64,000 bases of DNA from CATQHD01 sp965202675 (lineage in GTDB: Bacteria > Actinomycetota > Acidimicrobiia > Spongiisociales > Spongiisociaceae): positions 992,001 through 1,056,000 of the forward strand of contig OZ241842.1 of NCBI GenBank assembly GCA_965202675.1, read 5' to 3'. Made by a program: the position numbers and the translations under genes. Of the stretch, positions 9,748-18,746 are shown piece by piece; the stretch's first letter is position 1; each line of letters starts with the position of its first letter. The notes beneath the pieces were generated by a model. It worked only from the letters and a program-made list of their open reading frames with translations. It searched no databases and was not told where the DNA came from.

Positions 9748-12700
9748 ATGGAAGACAAGGGGCAACAGCGGCTGGGCATCGAGCGCCGATTTACCGTTGA
9801 GGGGGGTGATCCGTACGAGGGGGTGGAGTGGCGGCTGCGGGAGTCGAGGATCGTCAACCCCGACGGCTCGACGGTCTTCGAGATGGAGGACGCCGAGGCG
9901 CCCGCCGCCTGGTCGCAGGTGGCGACCGACATCATCGTATCCAAGTACTTCCGCAAGGCGGGGGTGCCCCAGACCGACGAGCAGGGCCGCCAGATGTCCG
10001 ACGCCGGCGGCGCCCCCCTGCTGGGGTCCGAGCGGTCGGCCCGGGACGTGTTCGACCGGCTGGCCGAGACCTGGCGGCACTGGGGGGAGGCGTACGGATA
10101 TTTCGAGGCCGCCGCCGACGCCCAGGCCTTCGAGGACGAGCTCAAATACATGCTGGCCAACCAGATGGCCGCGCCCAACAGCCCGCAGTGGTTCAACACC
10201 GGCCTGGCGCACAAGTACGGGATAACGGGAAGCGCCCAGGGCTTCTGGTACATCGACGAGGAGACCGGCGAGACGGTCCCCTCCCCCGACGCCTACTCCC
10301 GGCCCGCCCCCCACGCCTGTTTCATCCAGTCGGTGCAGGACGACCTGGTGAACGACGGGGGCATCATGGACCTCTGGGTCCGGGAGGCGCGCCTGTTCAA
10401 GATGGGTTCGGGCACCGGCTCCAACTTCTCCAGCCTGCGGGCCGAGGGCGAGCCGCTGGCCGGGGGCGGCAAGAGCTCCGGCCTGATGTCCTTCCTCAAG
10501 ATCGGCGACCGGGCGGCCGGGGCCATCAAGTCGGGCGGCACCACCCGGCGGGCCGCCAAGATGGTGATCCTCGACGTCGACCACCCCGACATCGAGGAGT
10601 TCATCTCCTGGAAGCACATAGAGGAGAGCAAGGCGCGCCTGCTGATCGAGCACGGCGGCTTCCCGGCCGACTTCAACGGCGACGCCTACCTGACCGTATC
10701 GGGGCAGAACTCGAACAACTCGGTGCGGGTCGACAACGATTTCATCCGGGCGGTGCTCGACGACGGCGAATGGGAGCTGGTCAACCGGGTGGACGGCCGG
10801 GTCGCCAAGACCACGGCGGCCCGCGACCTCTGGCGGCGGATCGCCGCGGCGGCCTGGGCGTGCGCCGATCCGGGCATGCAGTACCACACCACGATCAACG
10901 AATGGCACACCTGCCCGGAAGCCGGCGAGATCCGGGCCTCCAACCCGTGCTCGGAGTACATGTTCCTGGACGACACCGCCTGCAACCTGGCCAGCATCAA
11001 CCTGGTCGCCTTCCTCGACGAGGAGACGGGCGCCTTCGACATCGAGGGCTACCTCCACGCCATCCGGCTCTGGACCATCGTCCTGGAGATCTCCGTGACG
11101 ATGGCGCACTTCCCCTCCAAGCCGATCGCCGTCGGCTCCTACGACTACCGCTCCCTCGGCCTCGGATACGCCAACCTGGGCAGCCTGCTGATGCGTTCGG
11201 GCATCCCCTACGACTCGGACGAGGGCCGGGCCATAGCCGGCGCCCTCACCGCCATCCTCACCGGCGAGGCCTACGCCGCCTCGGCCCGGATGGCCGCGGT
11301 GCGGGGCCCGTTCCCCGGCTTCCGCAAGAACCGCGAGCACATGCTGCGGGTGATCCGCAACCACCGCCGGGCGGCCTACCGCGCCTCCGACTACGAAGGC
11401 GTAACGACCCGGGTGGTCGGAATCGACCCGGCCCTGTGCCCGACCGACCTGCTGGCGGCGGCGCGGGCGGCGTGGGACCGGGCGCTGGCGCTGGGCGAGC
11501 GCTACGGCTACCGCAACGCCCAGGCCACGGTGCTGGCCCCGACCGGGACCATCGGCTTGGTCATGGACTGCGACACCACCGGCATCGAGCCCGACTTCGC
11601 CCTGGTGAAGTTCAAGAAGCTGGCCGGGGGCGGCTACTTCAAGATCGCCAACCGGTCGATCGCCCCGGCGCTGCGCCGCCTCGGCTACGACGAGGAACAG
11701 ATCGGCGGCGTCATCGCCTACGCGGTGGGGACCTCCTCTCTGGCGGGCGCGCCGCACATCAACCGCGAGTCGCTGGCGGAACGGGGCTTGAACGACGATG
11801 ACCTGGACCGGATCGAGGAAGCCCTGCCGGGCGCCTTCGAGCTGGGCCACGCCCTGAACGCCTACACCCTCGGCGCCGACGCCCTCCGGCGGCTCGGGAT
11901 CTCCGAGGAGGAAGCCGCCGCGCCCGGATTCGACCTGGCGGCGGCGCTCGGCTTCGACGAGGAGCAGACCGCCGAGGCCAACGACCGCATATGCGGGCGC
12001 CAGACCATCGAGGGCGCCCCCCACCTGCGCGACGAGCACCTCCCCGTGTTCGACTGCGCCAACCGCAACGGCCGGTACGGCAGGCGGTTCATCCACCACA
12101 CGGGGCACATACGGATGATGGCGGCCGCCCAGCCGTTCATCTCCGGGGCCATCTCCAAGACCATCAACATGCCGAACGAGGCGACGGTCGGCGAGGTGGC
12201 CGATTCCTACATGATGTCCTGGGAGCTGGGCCTCAAGGCGATGGCCCTGTACAGGGACGGCTCGAAGGCGTCGCAGCCGCTGTCGTCCTCCTCCGACGAC
12301 GGGGTTTCCGAAGAGCTGGGCGAGGAGGCGGAGGCGGCCCTCCGGAGCCAGGCCGATCTGGTCTGGGGCAACTTCCCGGTCGGCGTCTCCCCCACCCGGG
12401 CGTACGCCAACCAGCCCCGGCCCCGGTTCATCCTGCCGTCCCGGCGGGCTGGCTGGACGCAGGAGGCCAGGGTGGGCGGGCACAAGGTGTTCCTGCGCAC
12501 CGGCGAGTACGAGGACGGAACGCTCGGGGAGATCTTCCTCGACCTGGCCAAGGAGGGGGCCACCCTGCGGGGCATCCTGGCCAGCTTCGCCATCGCGGTC
12601 AGCAAGGGGCTCCAGTACGGGGTGCCGCTGGAGGAGTTCGTGGACACCTTCGTGTTCCAGACCTTCGAGCCCCGCGGCATCGTGGAGGGCCACCCCAACA

Positions 12701-13149
12701 TCAAGATGGCCAACTCGATCATCGACTACGTGTTCCGGACGATCGGCGTGGAGTATCTGCACCGCGACGACCTGGTCCATGTGCCGCCCGACCGCTCGGC
12801 CAGCGACCTGCCCGAGCCGCCGACGGGGGTGGCGGCGGAGGCCGGCCGCCAGATGGATCTGGAAGAGGCCGCCAAGGAGAAAGACATAGAAGCCCAGGCC
12901 GCGGCGGCCGTATTCGCCGACGCGGGGCGGGGCAGGACCGCACCGGAGGAGAGGCCTGCCCAGGCCGCCGCCCAAACCCGCTCGACCGCCGTGCTGCAGA
13001 AATCCCCCCAGGCCGCCAAGCCGACCGCCGAACACCTGGGCGGGCTGATGGGCGACGCCCCGGTGTGCGCATCCTGCGGCCATATGACCGTCCGCAACGG
13101 CGCCTGCTACGTCTGCCTGACCTGCGGAGACACCACCGGCTGCAGCTGA
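9748..13149 (+). CDS. nrdJ: Adenosylcobalamin-dependent (class II) ribonucleotide reductase
   Basis: A 1133-residue NrdJ that reduces ribonucleoside diphosphates to deoxy forms using a thiyl radical generated from adenosylcobalamin. Landmarks: NSPQWFNTGL near residue 148, ACFIQSVQDDL near 190, NPCSEYMFLDDTACNLASIN near 395 (active-site Cys and Glu), ATVLAPTGTIGLVMDCDTTG near 592, a TSCPD-type domain at about 895-1010, and a zinc-ribbon-like tail CASCGHM...CYVCLTCGD. The ATG at 9748 is preceded by GGAAGGGG; another ATG at 9728 lies in a different frame. Being oxygen-independent, it supplies dNTPs in both aerobic and anoxic conditions. A large opposite-strand open frame over it is a GC artefact. 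Confidence 0.95.
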   Translation: MEDKGQQRLGIERRFTVEGGDPYEGVEWRLRESRIVNPDGSTVFEMEDAEAPAAWSQVATDIIVSKYFRKAGVPQTDEQGRQMSDAGGAPLLGSERSARDVFDRLAETWRHWGEAYGYFEAAADAQAFEDELKYMLANQMAAPNSPQWFNTGLAHKYGITGSAQGFWYIDEETGETVPSPDAYSRPAPHACFIQSVQDDLVNDGGIMDLWVREARLFKMGSGTGSNFSSLRAEGEPLAGGGKSSGLMSFLKIGDRAAGAIKSGGTTRRAAKMVILDVDHPDIEEFISWKHIEESKARLLIEHGGFPADFNGDAYLTVSGQNSNNSVRVDNDFIRAVLDDGEWELVNRVDGRVAKTTAARDLWRRIAAAAWACADPGMQYHTTINEWHTCPEAGEIRASNPCSEYMFLDDTACNLASINLVAFLDEETGAFDIEGYLHAIRLWTIVLEISVTMAHFPSKPIAVGSYDYRSLGLGYANLGSLLMRSGIPYDSDEGRAIAGALTAILTGEAYAASARMAAVRGPFPGFRKNREHMLRVIRNHRRAAYRASDYEGVTTRVVGIDPALCPTDLLAAARAAWDRALALGERYGYRNAQATVLAPTGTIGLVMDCDTTGIEPDFALVKFKKLAGGGYFKIANRSIAPALRRLGYDEEQIGGVIAYAVGTSSLAGAPHINRESLAERGLNDDDLDRIEEALPGAFELGHALNAYTLGADALRRLGISEEEAAAPGFDLAAALGFDEEQTAEANDRICGRQTIEGAPHLRDEHLPVFDCANRNGRYGRRFIHHTGHIRMMAAAQPFISGAISKTINMPNEATVGEVADSYMMSWELGLKAMALYRDGSKASQPLSSSSDDGVSEELGEEAEAALRSQADLVWGNFPVGVSPTRAYANQPRPRFILPSRRAGWTQEARVGGHKVFLRTGEYEDGTLGEIFLDLAKEGATLRGILASFAIAVSKGLQYGVPLEEFVDTFVFQTFEPRGIVEGHPNIKMANSIIDYVFRTIGVEYLHRDDLVHVPPDRSASDLPEPPTGVAAEAGRQMDLEEAAKEKDIEAQAAAAVFADAGRGRTAPEERPAQAAAQTRSTAVLQKSPQAAKPTAEHLGGLMGDAPVCASCGHMTVRNGACYVCLTCGDTTGCS

Positions 13150-13201
13150 CCGGAACCGCCGGCCGGCGGCGGCGCAACCGATCCATATCGGAGAAACCAC
13201 A

Positions 13202-14665
13202 GTGGCCTGGGAACCGATCACCGGACTCGAGGACTGGAGGCAGCTTGCCAGCCGGGAGCTTCCCCCTTTGGCGGCGGTCTGGAAGGAGCAACACGGCGCC
13301 CTGTCGGAAACCGAGGGCCTCAAGGAGTTCAACGAGCGGCTGGCCCGCGAGTGGGCGATAGAAACCGGCGTCCTGGAGGGTCTCTACACCCTCGACCGAG
13401 GCGTTACCCGGCTGTTGATCGACAAGGGCATAAACGAGGCGCTCATCCCCGGCGACGCCACCGACCGGCCGCCCGAGCTGGTGGCGGCTCTCATCAGCGA
13501 CCAGAAGGAAGCGGTCGACTGGCTGTTCGACTTCGCCGGGTCGAAGCGCCCTTTTGCCGAATCGTTCATCAAGGAGCTGCACGCCCTGATCACCAGAAAC
13601 CAATCAACCGCATCGGGCAGGGATCACCTGGGGCGGAGAACGGAGATTCCGCTCCGGCGGGGCGCCTACAAGCTTCGTTCCAACAATCCCACCACGCCGG
13701 ACGGCGCGGTCCATGAATACTGCCCTCCCGAACAGGTAACGATCCAGATGGAACGCCTCATCGAGTTACACCACCGTTACCTGGAAGAGAAGGCGGCGCC
13801 GGAAGTGCTCTCGGCCTGGCTGCACCACCGCTTCACCCAGGTCCATCCCTTTCAGGACGGGAACGGCCGCGTCGCCCGAGGGCTCGCCTCGTTGGTGTTT
13901 ATCAGGGAAGGGTGGTTCCCCCTGGTAGTCCACCGCGACCAACGCGACTCCTACATCGACGCCTGCGAAGCGGCCGACCGCGGCGACCTGGGACCGCTGG
14001 TTGATCTGTTCGCCGCCGCCCAACGCAAGGCCTTCGTGAATGCCCTCGGGACCGCCCGGGATGTTCCGCGCGCGAGCGAACATCTGGACCACATGGTGGC
14101 CGCAATCGGCGACCACTTTCGGAAGCGGGACAAGGACCTGGCCAGGAACATGGTCAAGGCCAAGAATCACGCTACAACCCTCTGGAAAAGTGCGGGTAGC
14201 GCATTCGCCGACGCATCCGCTCGACTAAAGGAGGCGATCGGGGCCTCGGCGGATCGGAACGCGTTTGATGACGAATGCGCACCGAATGACAAGACTGACC
14301 GGAGGCGCTGGCATCGTTGGCAGATCATTGAAGCCGCCAAAGAGCTCGACTACTTCGCCAACACCGCCGAGTTCGCCGCTTGGCGGAGGCTCGGTTTGGA
14401 AACCGAAAACGGCCGTTCCGAGATCTTCCTGTCATTCCACGCTGTGGGAAGGGAGTACCGGGGCATAGTCGGCGCATCGCTTTCTTTCTATAGAAAACCC
14501 GAAACGGACGAAGGACACTCCATGATCGAAGACCGCTATACGGTCAGCAAGGAGCTCTTCCAGATCAACTATCTGGAGTCGCTGGAAGCGGTGCAAGCGA
14601 GGTTTGACGCCTGGCTAGACAAGCACCTTCTGCAGGCCCTCGACCTGTGGCGGAGGGGCGAGTAG
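13202..14665 (+). CDS. Fic family protein (AMP transferase), autoinhibited type
   Basis: A 487-residue Fic protein starting with GTG at 13202. The catalytic loop HPFQDGNGRVARG (about residue 217) fits HxFx(D/E)GNGRxxR and contains the His that transfers AMP from ATP to a target hydroxyl. An N-terminal inhibitory-helix motif (S/T)xxxE(G/N) is present as TGVLEG near residue 58, so autoinhibition by the class II arrangement is likely. The region after about residue 300 is helical and of unknown role. Its last 115 codons, the stop and 29 downstream bases are repeated exactly in a 374-bp tandem duplication that ends inside the neighbouring PEBP gene. Whether this is a toxin, effector or housekeeping Fic cannot be told from sequence. 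Confidence 0.85.
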   Translation: MAWEPITGLEDWRQLASRELPPLAAVWKEQHGALSETEGLKEFNERLAREWAIETGVLEGLYTLDRGVTRLLIDKGINEALIPGDATDRPPELVAALISDQKEAVDWLFDFAGSKRPFAESFIKELHALITRNQSTASGRDHLGRRTEIPLRRGAYKLRSNNPTTPDGAVHEYCPPEQVTIQMERLIELHHRYLEEKAAPEVLSAWLHHRFTQVHPFQDGNGRVARGLASLVFIREGWFPLVVHRDQRDSYIDACEAADRGDLGPLVDLFAAAQRKAFVNALGTARDVPRASEHLDHMVAAIGDHFRKRDKDLARNMVKAKNHATTLWKSAGSAFADASARLKEAIGASADRNAFDDECAPNDKTDRRRWHRWQIIEAAKELDYFANTAEFAAWRRLGLETENGRSEIFLSFHAVGREYRGIVGASLSFYRKPETDEGHSMIEDRYTVSKELFQINYLESLEAVQARFDAWLDKHLLQALDLWRRGE

Positions 14666-15068
14666 GGCGGAAGGCGTCGGTCTACCGCTTGTAGCAGATC
14701 ATTGAAGCCGCCAAAGAGCTCGACTACTTCGCCAACACCGCCGAGTTCGCCGCTTGGCGGAGGCTCGGTTTGGAAACCGAAAACGGCCGTTCCGAGATCT
14801 TCCTGTCATTCCACGCTGTGGGAAGGGAGTACCGGGGCATAGTCGGCGCATCGCTTTCTTTCTATAGAAAACCCGAAACGGACGAAGGACACTCCATGAT
14901 CGAAGACCGCTATACGGTCAGCAAGGAGCTCTTCCAGATCAACTATCTGGAGTCGCTGGAAGCGGTGCAAGCGAGGTTTGACGCCTGGCTAGACAAGCAC
15001 CTTCTGCAGGCCCTCGACCTGTGGCGGAGGGGCGAGTAGGGCGGAAGGCGTCGGTCTACCGCTTGTAG
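14321..15068. repeat. Perfect 374-bp tandem duplication (two copies)
   Basis: Copy 1 is 14321-14694 and copy 2 is 14695-15068; reading base by base they are identical. The unit holds the Fic 3' end, its TAG, the short intergenic spacer and the last 12 bases of the PEBP gene. The ends share only about one base of homology. The identity implies a very recent event. Confidence 0.95.
14697..15039 (+). pseudogene. Duplicated C-terminal fragment of the Fic gene
   Basis: The second copy of the tandem duplication carries the last ~114 codons of the Fic gene without a start region or Fic motif. An internal ATG at 14770 opens 89 codons identical to the Fic C-terminus, but no ribosome site was seen. 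Treat as a non-functional fragment. Confidence 0.85.
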
Positions 15069-15550
15069 AGGCCCATCAGTGAGGCTTTCTCGAGGGTGTT
15101 GAAGTTGAGCATGAAACCGACCACCGCGGCCGAGGTGTCGGCCTCCACCGGCAGCGACTCGACGGCCACCGCATGGACGGTGAACAGGTAACGGTGGGGA
15201 TGGTCGCCTTCGGGCGGGCAGGGGCCGCCGTAGCCGGGCGCGCCGAAGTCGGTGCGCGTCTGCAGGGCGCCGTCCGGAAGGCCCGATCCGCTCCCCGCCC
15301 CGGACGCCAACTCGGTCGCGCCGGCGGGGATGTTCACCACCACCCAGTGCCAGAAACCGGATCCGGTGGGGGCGTCGGGGTCGTAGCAGGTAACGGCGAA
15401 GCTGCCGGTTCCCTCCGGGGCGCCGCTCCAGGCCAGATGCGGCGACCGGTTGCCGCCCGCGCAGCCGAACCCGTACTCCTCGGCGAGGACATGGGCGGCG
15501 TCCAGGTAGTCCCCGTCCTCGAAGTCGGCGGATGCGAGAGTGAGTGCCAT
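15056..15550 (-). CDS. YbhB/YbcL family (PEBP, Raf-kinase-inhibitor-like) protein
   Basis: A 164-residue phosphatidylethanolamine-binding-protein-fold protein. The family signatures YDPDAPTGSGFWHWVVVNIP and GYGGPCPPEGDHPHRYLFTVHA form the conserved anion-binding pocket, where Asp-Pro-Asp-Ala-Pro and GP-P-x-H-R-Y are invariant. The start at 15550 has AGGAGA just upstream. No signal peptide is visible, so it is probably cytoplasmic. Bacterial members have no established general reaction. Its last four codons are within the 374-bp duplication, so a 12-bp remnant of its 3' end also lies at 14683-14694. Confidence 0.9.
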   Translation of the reverse strand: MALTLASADFEDGDYLDAAHVLAEEYGFGCAGGNRSPHLAWSGAPEGTGSFAVTCYDPDAPTGSGFWHWVVVNIPAGATELASGAGSGSGLPDGALQTRTDFGAPGYGGPCPPEGDHPHRYLFTVHAVAVESLPVEADTSAAVVGFMLNFNTLEKASLMGLYKR

Positions 15551-15624
15551 GGTCTCTCCTTACGATGGGCATCGAGCGTCCGAGGATACCCCCGCGCCGG
15601 CCCGCAGGATTATCCTGTCCCTTT

Positions 15625-16293
15625 ATGTCATCGTCGGATGCGAACCCGCCCGAGGGCTTCGAAGAAGCATTGGAGAAACTGGACTTCGAGGCGGCCCGGC
15701 GGTTGGCCGACCAGGCGGAGGGCCCCGAGCGGGAGCGGCTCAGGAAACGGGTGCGCACGGCCAGGGAGGAGGCGGGGAAACAAGCCGAGAAGCTGGCGGC
15801 CCGCATCCAGTCCATGGCCCGCGCCGACCATTACGAGGGCCTGCTGGCTCTGGCCGCCGACCCCGCCACCGAGCCCCTGCTGGCGCTGGCCCCTCCCGAG
15901 CTGGAGCGGGGCGCCAAGCTGCACCTCGACGGGGCAACGCGCCGCCGGAACCGGTTCCGGGCGGCCGCCGAGCGGCACATGAAGTCGGCCGCCGAGGCGC
16001 TGGTGTTCCTCGACGACTCCAAAGCGCTCAGCGAGATCGGCAAGGTCGATCCCCGGTGGCTCACCGAAGACCAGCGCGAGCAGCTTGCCGCGCTGAAAAA
16101 CCAAGCCGAGCAGGCGGGGAGGGAGCGCCGGGAACTCGAACACCGAACCGCCGCCGTTCTCCGCGAGCACCATCCCGAACCCGCGCCGCCGGAACCCGCC
16201 CGGCGCGCCCGGAAGCCCAAGGGTTGCCTCGGCTCGGCGTTGGCTGCGCTGGCGCTGATCACCGCCGCCGCAGCAGCCGCCTTGCTCGCCTAA
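15625..16293 (+). CDS. Hypothetical helical protein with a C-terminal membrane anchor
   Basis: A 222-residue protein of unknown function, started at the ATG at 15625 (MSSSDANPPEGFEEALEKLD); the open frame reaches 27 codons further back but that stretch is proline/arginine-rich and overlaps the divergent PEBP start. It is highly charged and helical (ADQAEGPERERLRKRVRTAR), with coiled-coil-like stretches. A basic proline-rich linker is followed by a single hydrophobic segment (LGSALAALALITAAAAAALL) at the very end, so it may be tail-anchored with the bulk in the cytoplasm. No domain was recognised. Confidence 0.6.
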   Translation: MSSSDANPPEGFEEALEKLDFEAARRLADQAEGPERERLRKRVRTAREEAGKQAEKLAARIQSMARADHYEGLLALAADPATEPLLALAPPELERGAKLHLDGATRRRNRFRAAAERHMKSAAEALVFLDDSKALSEIGKVDPRWLTEDQREQLAALKNQAEQAGRERRELEHRTAAVLREHHPEPAPPEPARRARKPKGCLGSALAALALITAAAAAALLA

Positions 16294-16329
16294 CGCCGCC
16301 CCCTCCCGATGCCGCCGCGGAGTTCCACT

Positions 16330-16727
16330 GACACACGTTCGTCTTTACAGAAAAAGACACCAACACGCGTAAGCCCGAACCCTTTTTCCTGCGAACCCAC
16401 CGGTCAAGCCCCTATCCCCACCTCTTTCCTCTGGTCAAGCCCCTACCCCCTCTCAAGCGCCTATCCCCACCCCCGGACCCCGGCAAGAACGCGAAAAACA
16501 CCGCCCCCGCGCCCCGCTTCGCGGGCCCGGCCCCCACCGCCACCACCTGAGATCCGGACGCGTTCGGTCAGTACCCGGCAGGGTCGCGTTCGGAAGATGA
16601 TCCCTGTCTCGGTCTGCGGCGCCTGCGGACCGGAGGTGCTTGCGGCTCTTCCATTAATACAGCATCGTTGCGACATAGTCAATACCCTTGTAGGCGGATC
16701 CGACGGGTTTTTTTGTCACTCCGTGAT
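16330..16727 (-). repeat. Dispersed repeat R1, copy A
   Basis: About 400 bp shared with copies near 20.85-21.2, 39.24-41.07 (split by IS110) and 43.43-43.86 kb. It contains, on the minus strand, a promoter (TTGACT at 16682-16677, 17-bp spacer, TATTAA at 16659-16654), a conserved body, a GC hairpin around 16511-16527, then five U. Beyond that is a C-rich tail with repeated GGTCAAGCCCCTA-type units. It lies between two convergent genes. Confidence 0.8.
16494..16647 (-). ncRNA. Predicted R1 small RNA, copy A
   Basis: Predicted transcript from about seven bases after the -10 to the T-run after the hairpin. CACCTCC near the 5' end can pair with AGGTGG about 100 nt later, closing a long-range stem. 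GAACGCG occurs twice within it. No function is known. Inferred from conservation of promoter and terminator in four copies. Confidence 0.45.
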
Positions 16728-16765
16728 TTTTATATGGACTGCACTCCGAGAGACGGGCCGCCCTA

Positions 16766-18406
16766 TCAAGAACCGGGCAGAACGTAGTTGACGCCCCGTC
16801 TTTCACCGCGTCGGTCGAGCCTGCCGGCGGCGACCAGGCGGGCGAGCACCGCCAAGGCTTGGTGGCGGTTCAACCCGGTGCGCTCGCGGACGAGCTCATT
16901 CGTTATCGGCCCCTTGCGCGCCAAGTCAACAACCAGGGAGTCGATTTCCTCATCGGACAGGAGCAACCCCGGCGGCGGGCCGAGGTCGGGGCTGATCAGG
17001 TATCTGGCGCCGCCCCGTTCGCCCCGCTGGATGAGCAGACCCTGATCCCTGAGTCTCTGAAGCGCCGCCCTGGCCACATCCCGATCCACCCCAAGGATTC
17101 GTCTGGCCCGGCGGTTCGACAGCGCCTCGCCTCTGGCCGCATGCACCAGCAGAAACCCGTCTCGCGGCGCCAACGAGCCCCGATGCTCCAGTTCGGAGAC
17201 CCAGGCTCTTTCCTCTGGAGTCGCCGCCCCGGTCAGCCGCAGTGTGACCCTGACCAACGATCCGTCCTCCTCGAACTCCGGCGGCGCCAACAGGTTTGAC
17301 ATCATCTCGTCCTGCATGAGATCGACGCCGCGGCCTTCGTCTTCGGCCAATCCGTACCGCCGGAGGGTCTTGATCACCAAGAGATTCCGGGCCGCATATT
17401 GCTCTCGTATGTTCTCCACGGTTACCGGTTCGGGCAAACCGCCGGGCGAGGTCACCACAACCCGGTCGGGGCGGATGTCGATGCGGACCGCCGTCCCCAT
17501 CGCTTCGTAGGATCGGTGGGCGACCGCGTTTGCTATGGCTTCCCGCAGGACGGCTTCGGGCAACCTCGGGAGATCATGCCTCCGGATGCCTACCAGCACC
17601 AGGTCATACCCGATCTCGTCGAGCACAAGCGATGCGGCGGTGCCGACCTGTTTCTGCAACGGGCCGGTAATCTCGACCCGGCGGTCGTAATCGAGGCCCT
17701 CATCCCGATACCGGAAGATTTCCACGTAGGACTTGCCGAGCACACCGTGGGGTTCACTCAGCAGATATAACGCACCGGCCACCGTCAATCGGCCGCCCTT
17801 CATGAAATGATTCTCCTCCAGCCGTTCGGGAAGCCCTTCCCCGCCCCACGACCAGCATCGGGCCAGGTCCTCCAACAGCTCCGCGTCGGCCGAACCGAGG
17901 TCGGCATCCGTAGCGGTGCTTTCGAAACGCCGCAGGGATCGCGCCACCACGAATTCGGTCAGCGCCGCGCCGAACAACGCCCTGTTCGACGCCCCTCTGC
18001 GCACCAGAACCCGGCCGTCGCTGGTCTGGCAGAACCCCTCGACGCGCTTTGCCACTGCCACAACAATCACCCGGCGGTCTGCTACCGCAAGGTTATGAAG
18101 GTGATAGCGGCCGGGGTCGCGCAGGTCGCTCACAGACTGGTGCACCTTGGCCTCGTGGCCGCCGTTCGCGCCGACCCCTTTCACATGGCCGCGGTCGGTA
18201 ACCCCGATCAGGATCACCCCGCCGTCGGTGTTGGAGAAGGCCGCGACCGACTGCGGGACAGCCGCGGACAGGCCCTCCTTGAACTCCAGGTAAGCGCTCT
18301 CTTCGCCGAACTCCTGCGCAAATTCCTCCGTCGTCAGAACGAGCGGCGGCGGGAATCCGGCTTCCGCGCGGTCAGGCCTGGCTGGATGAAAAAGCGGATA
18401 TGCCAT
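16766..18406 (-). CDS. AlbA_2-domain putative DNA-binding/ATP-binding regulator
   Basis: A 546-residue protein started at the ATG at 18406 (MAYPLFHPARPDRAEAG); the frame continues 20 codons upstream without a ribosome site. The N-terminal AlbA_2 (divergent AAA_4) module is recognised by ESAYLEFKEGL, VAAFSNTDGGVILIGVTDRG and VIVVAVAKR. The central ATPase-C-like domain has LPEAVLREAIANAVAHRSYE and YGLAEDEGRGVDLMQDEM, typical of predicted transcriptional regulators of this class. The C-terminal third contains winged-helix repeats (RARRILGVDRDVARAALQRL; NELVRERTGLNRHQALAVLA). Its upstream region has paired 36-bp repeats that may be its operator. The target is unknown. Confidence 0.75.
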   Translation of the reverse strand: MAYPLFHPARPDRAEAGFPPPLVLTTEEFAQEFGEESAYLEFKEGLSAAVPQSVAAFSNTDGGVILIGVTDRGHVKGVGANGGHEAKVHQSVSDLRDPGRYHLHNLAVADRRVIVVAVAKRVEGFCQTSDGRVLVRRGASNRALFGAALTEFVVARSLRRFESTATDADLGSADAELLEDLARCWSWGGEGLPERLEENHFMKGGRLTVAGALYLLSEPHGVLGKSYVEIFRYRDEGLDYDRRVEITGPLQKQVGTAASLVLDEIGYDLVLVGIRRHDLPRLPEAVLREAIANAVAHRSYEAMGTAVRIDIRPDRVVVTSPGGLPEPVTVENIREQYAARNLLVIKTLRRYGLAEDEGRGVDLMQDEMMSNLLAPPEFEEDGSLVRVTLRLTGAATPEERAWVSELEHRGSLAPRDGFLLVHAARGEALSNRRARRILGVDRDVARAALQRLRDQGLLIQRGERGGARYLISPDLGPPPGLLLSDEEIDSLVVDLARKGPITNELVRERTGLNRHQALAVLARLVAAGRLDRRGERRGVNYVLPGS

Positions 18407-18462
18407 AATTGTTTCACTATACCAACCCAAAAACAATAATTGCATAAAATGGCAAACAAATT

Positions 18463-18653
18463 GCAAAACCCCAGGTCAAACGTACTAAAGAACGAAACAA
18501 ACCAGATACTGATTTCCCCCTGAAAACCGTACATACCGCTTCTCAAGTCGGATCCCCATCCTGGTAGCCGTATTTATGTCATATTTATGTCATTATTGTT
18601 TCACTGCACACCCAACCGCAAAACCCCAGGTCAAAGGCACTAAAGAACGAAAC
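18463..18653. repeat. Pair of 36-bp direct repeats plus an 11-bp tandem repeat
   Basis: 18463-18498 and 18618-18653 match at 34 of 36 positions (sharing CAAAACCCCAGGTCAAA and ACTAAAGAACGAAAC). Each is preceded by an ATTGTTTCACT element (18409 and 18595). Between them TATTTATGTCA occurs twice in tandem (18571-18592). The AT-rich stretch lies between the AlbA_2 gene start and the HigA gene end and could be a regulator-binding array. No gene is seen in 18407-18746. Confidence 0.75.
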
Positions 18654-18746
18654 CATCGGAACCCTGCCACCCAGCGGCGGGAGCGGGGCTGAATGTGATT
18701 CTCGGCGCCGGCTGAGCCGTCCGCCCCTTACCGGCCTCGGCGGCGG

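Noticed and set aside
9673..13332. A 1219-codon open frame opposite nrdJ
   Set aside because: Low-complexity Gly/Arg/Val-rich product with no motif; an artefact of GC-rich third positions in the true gene.
14770..15039. An independent small gene after Fic
   Set aside because: Exactly identical to the Fic 3' end through tandem duplication and without its own ribosome site.
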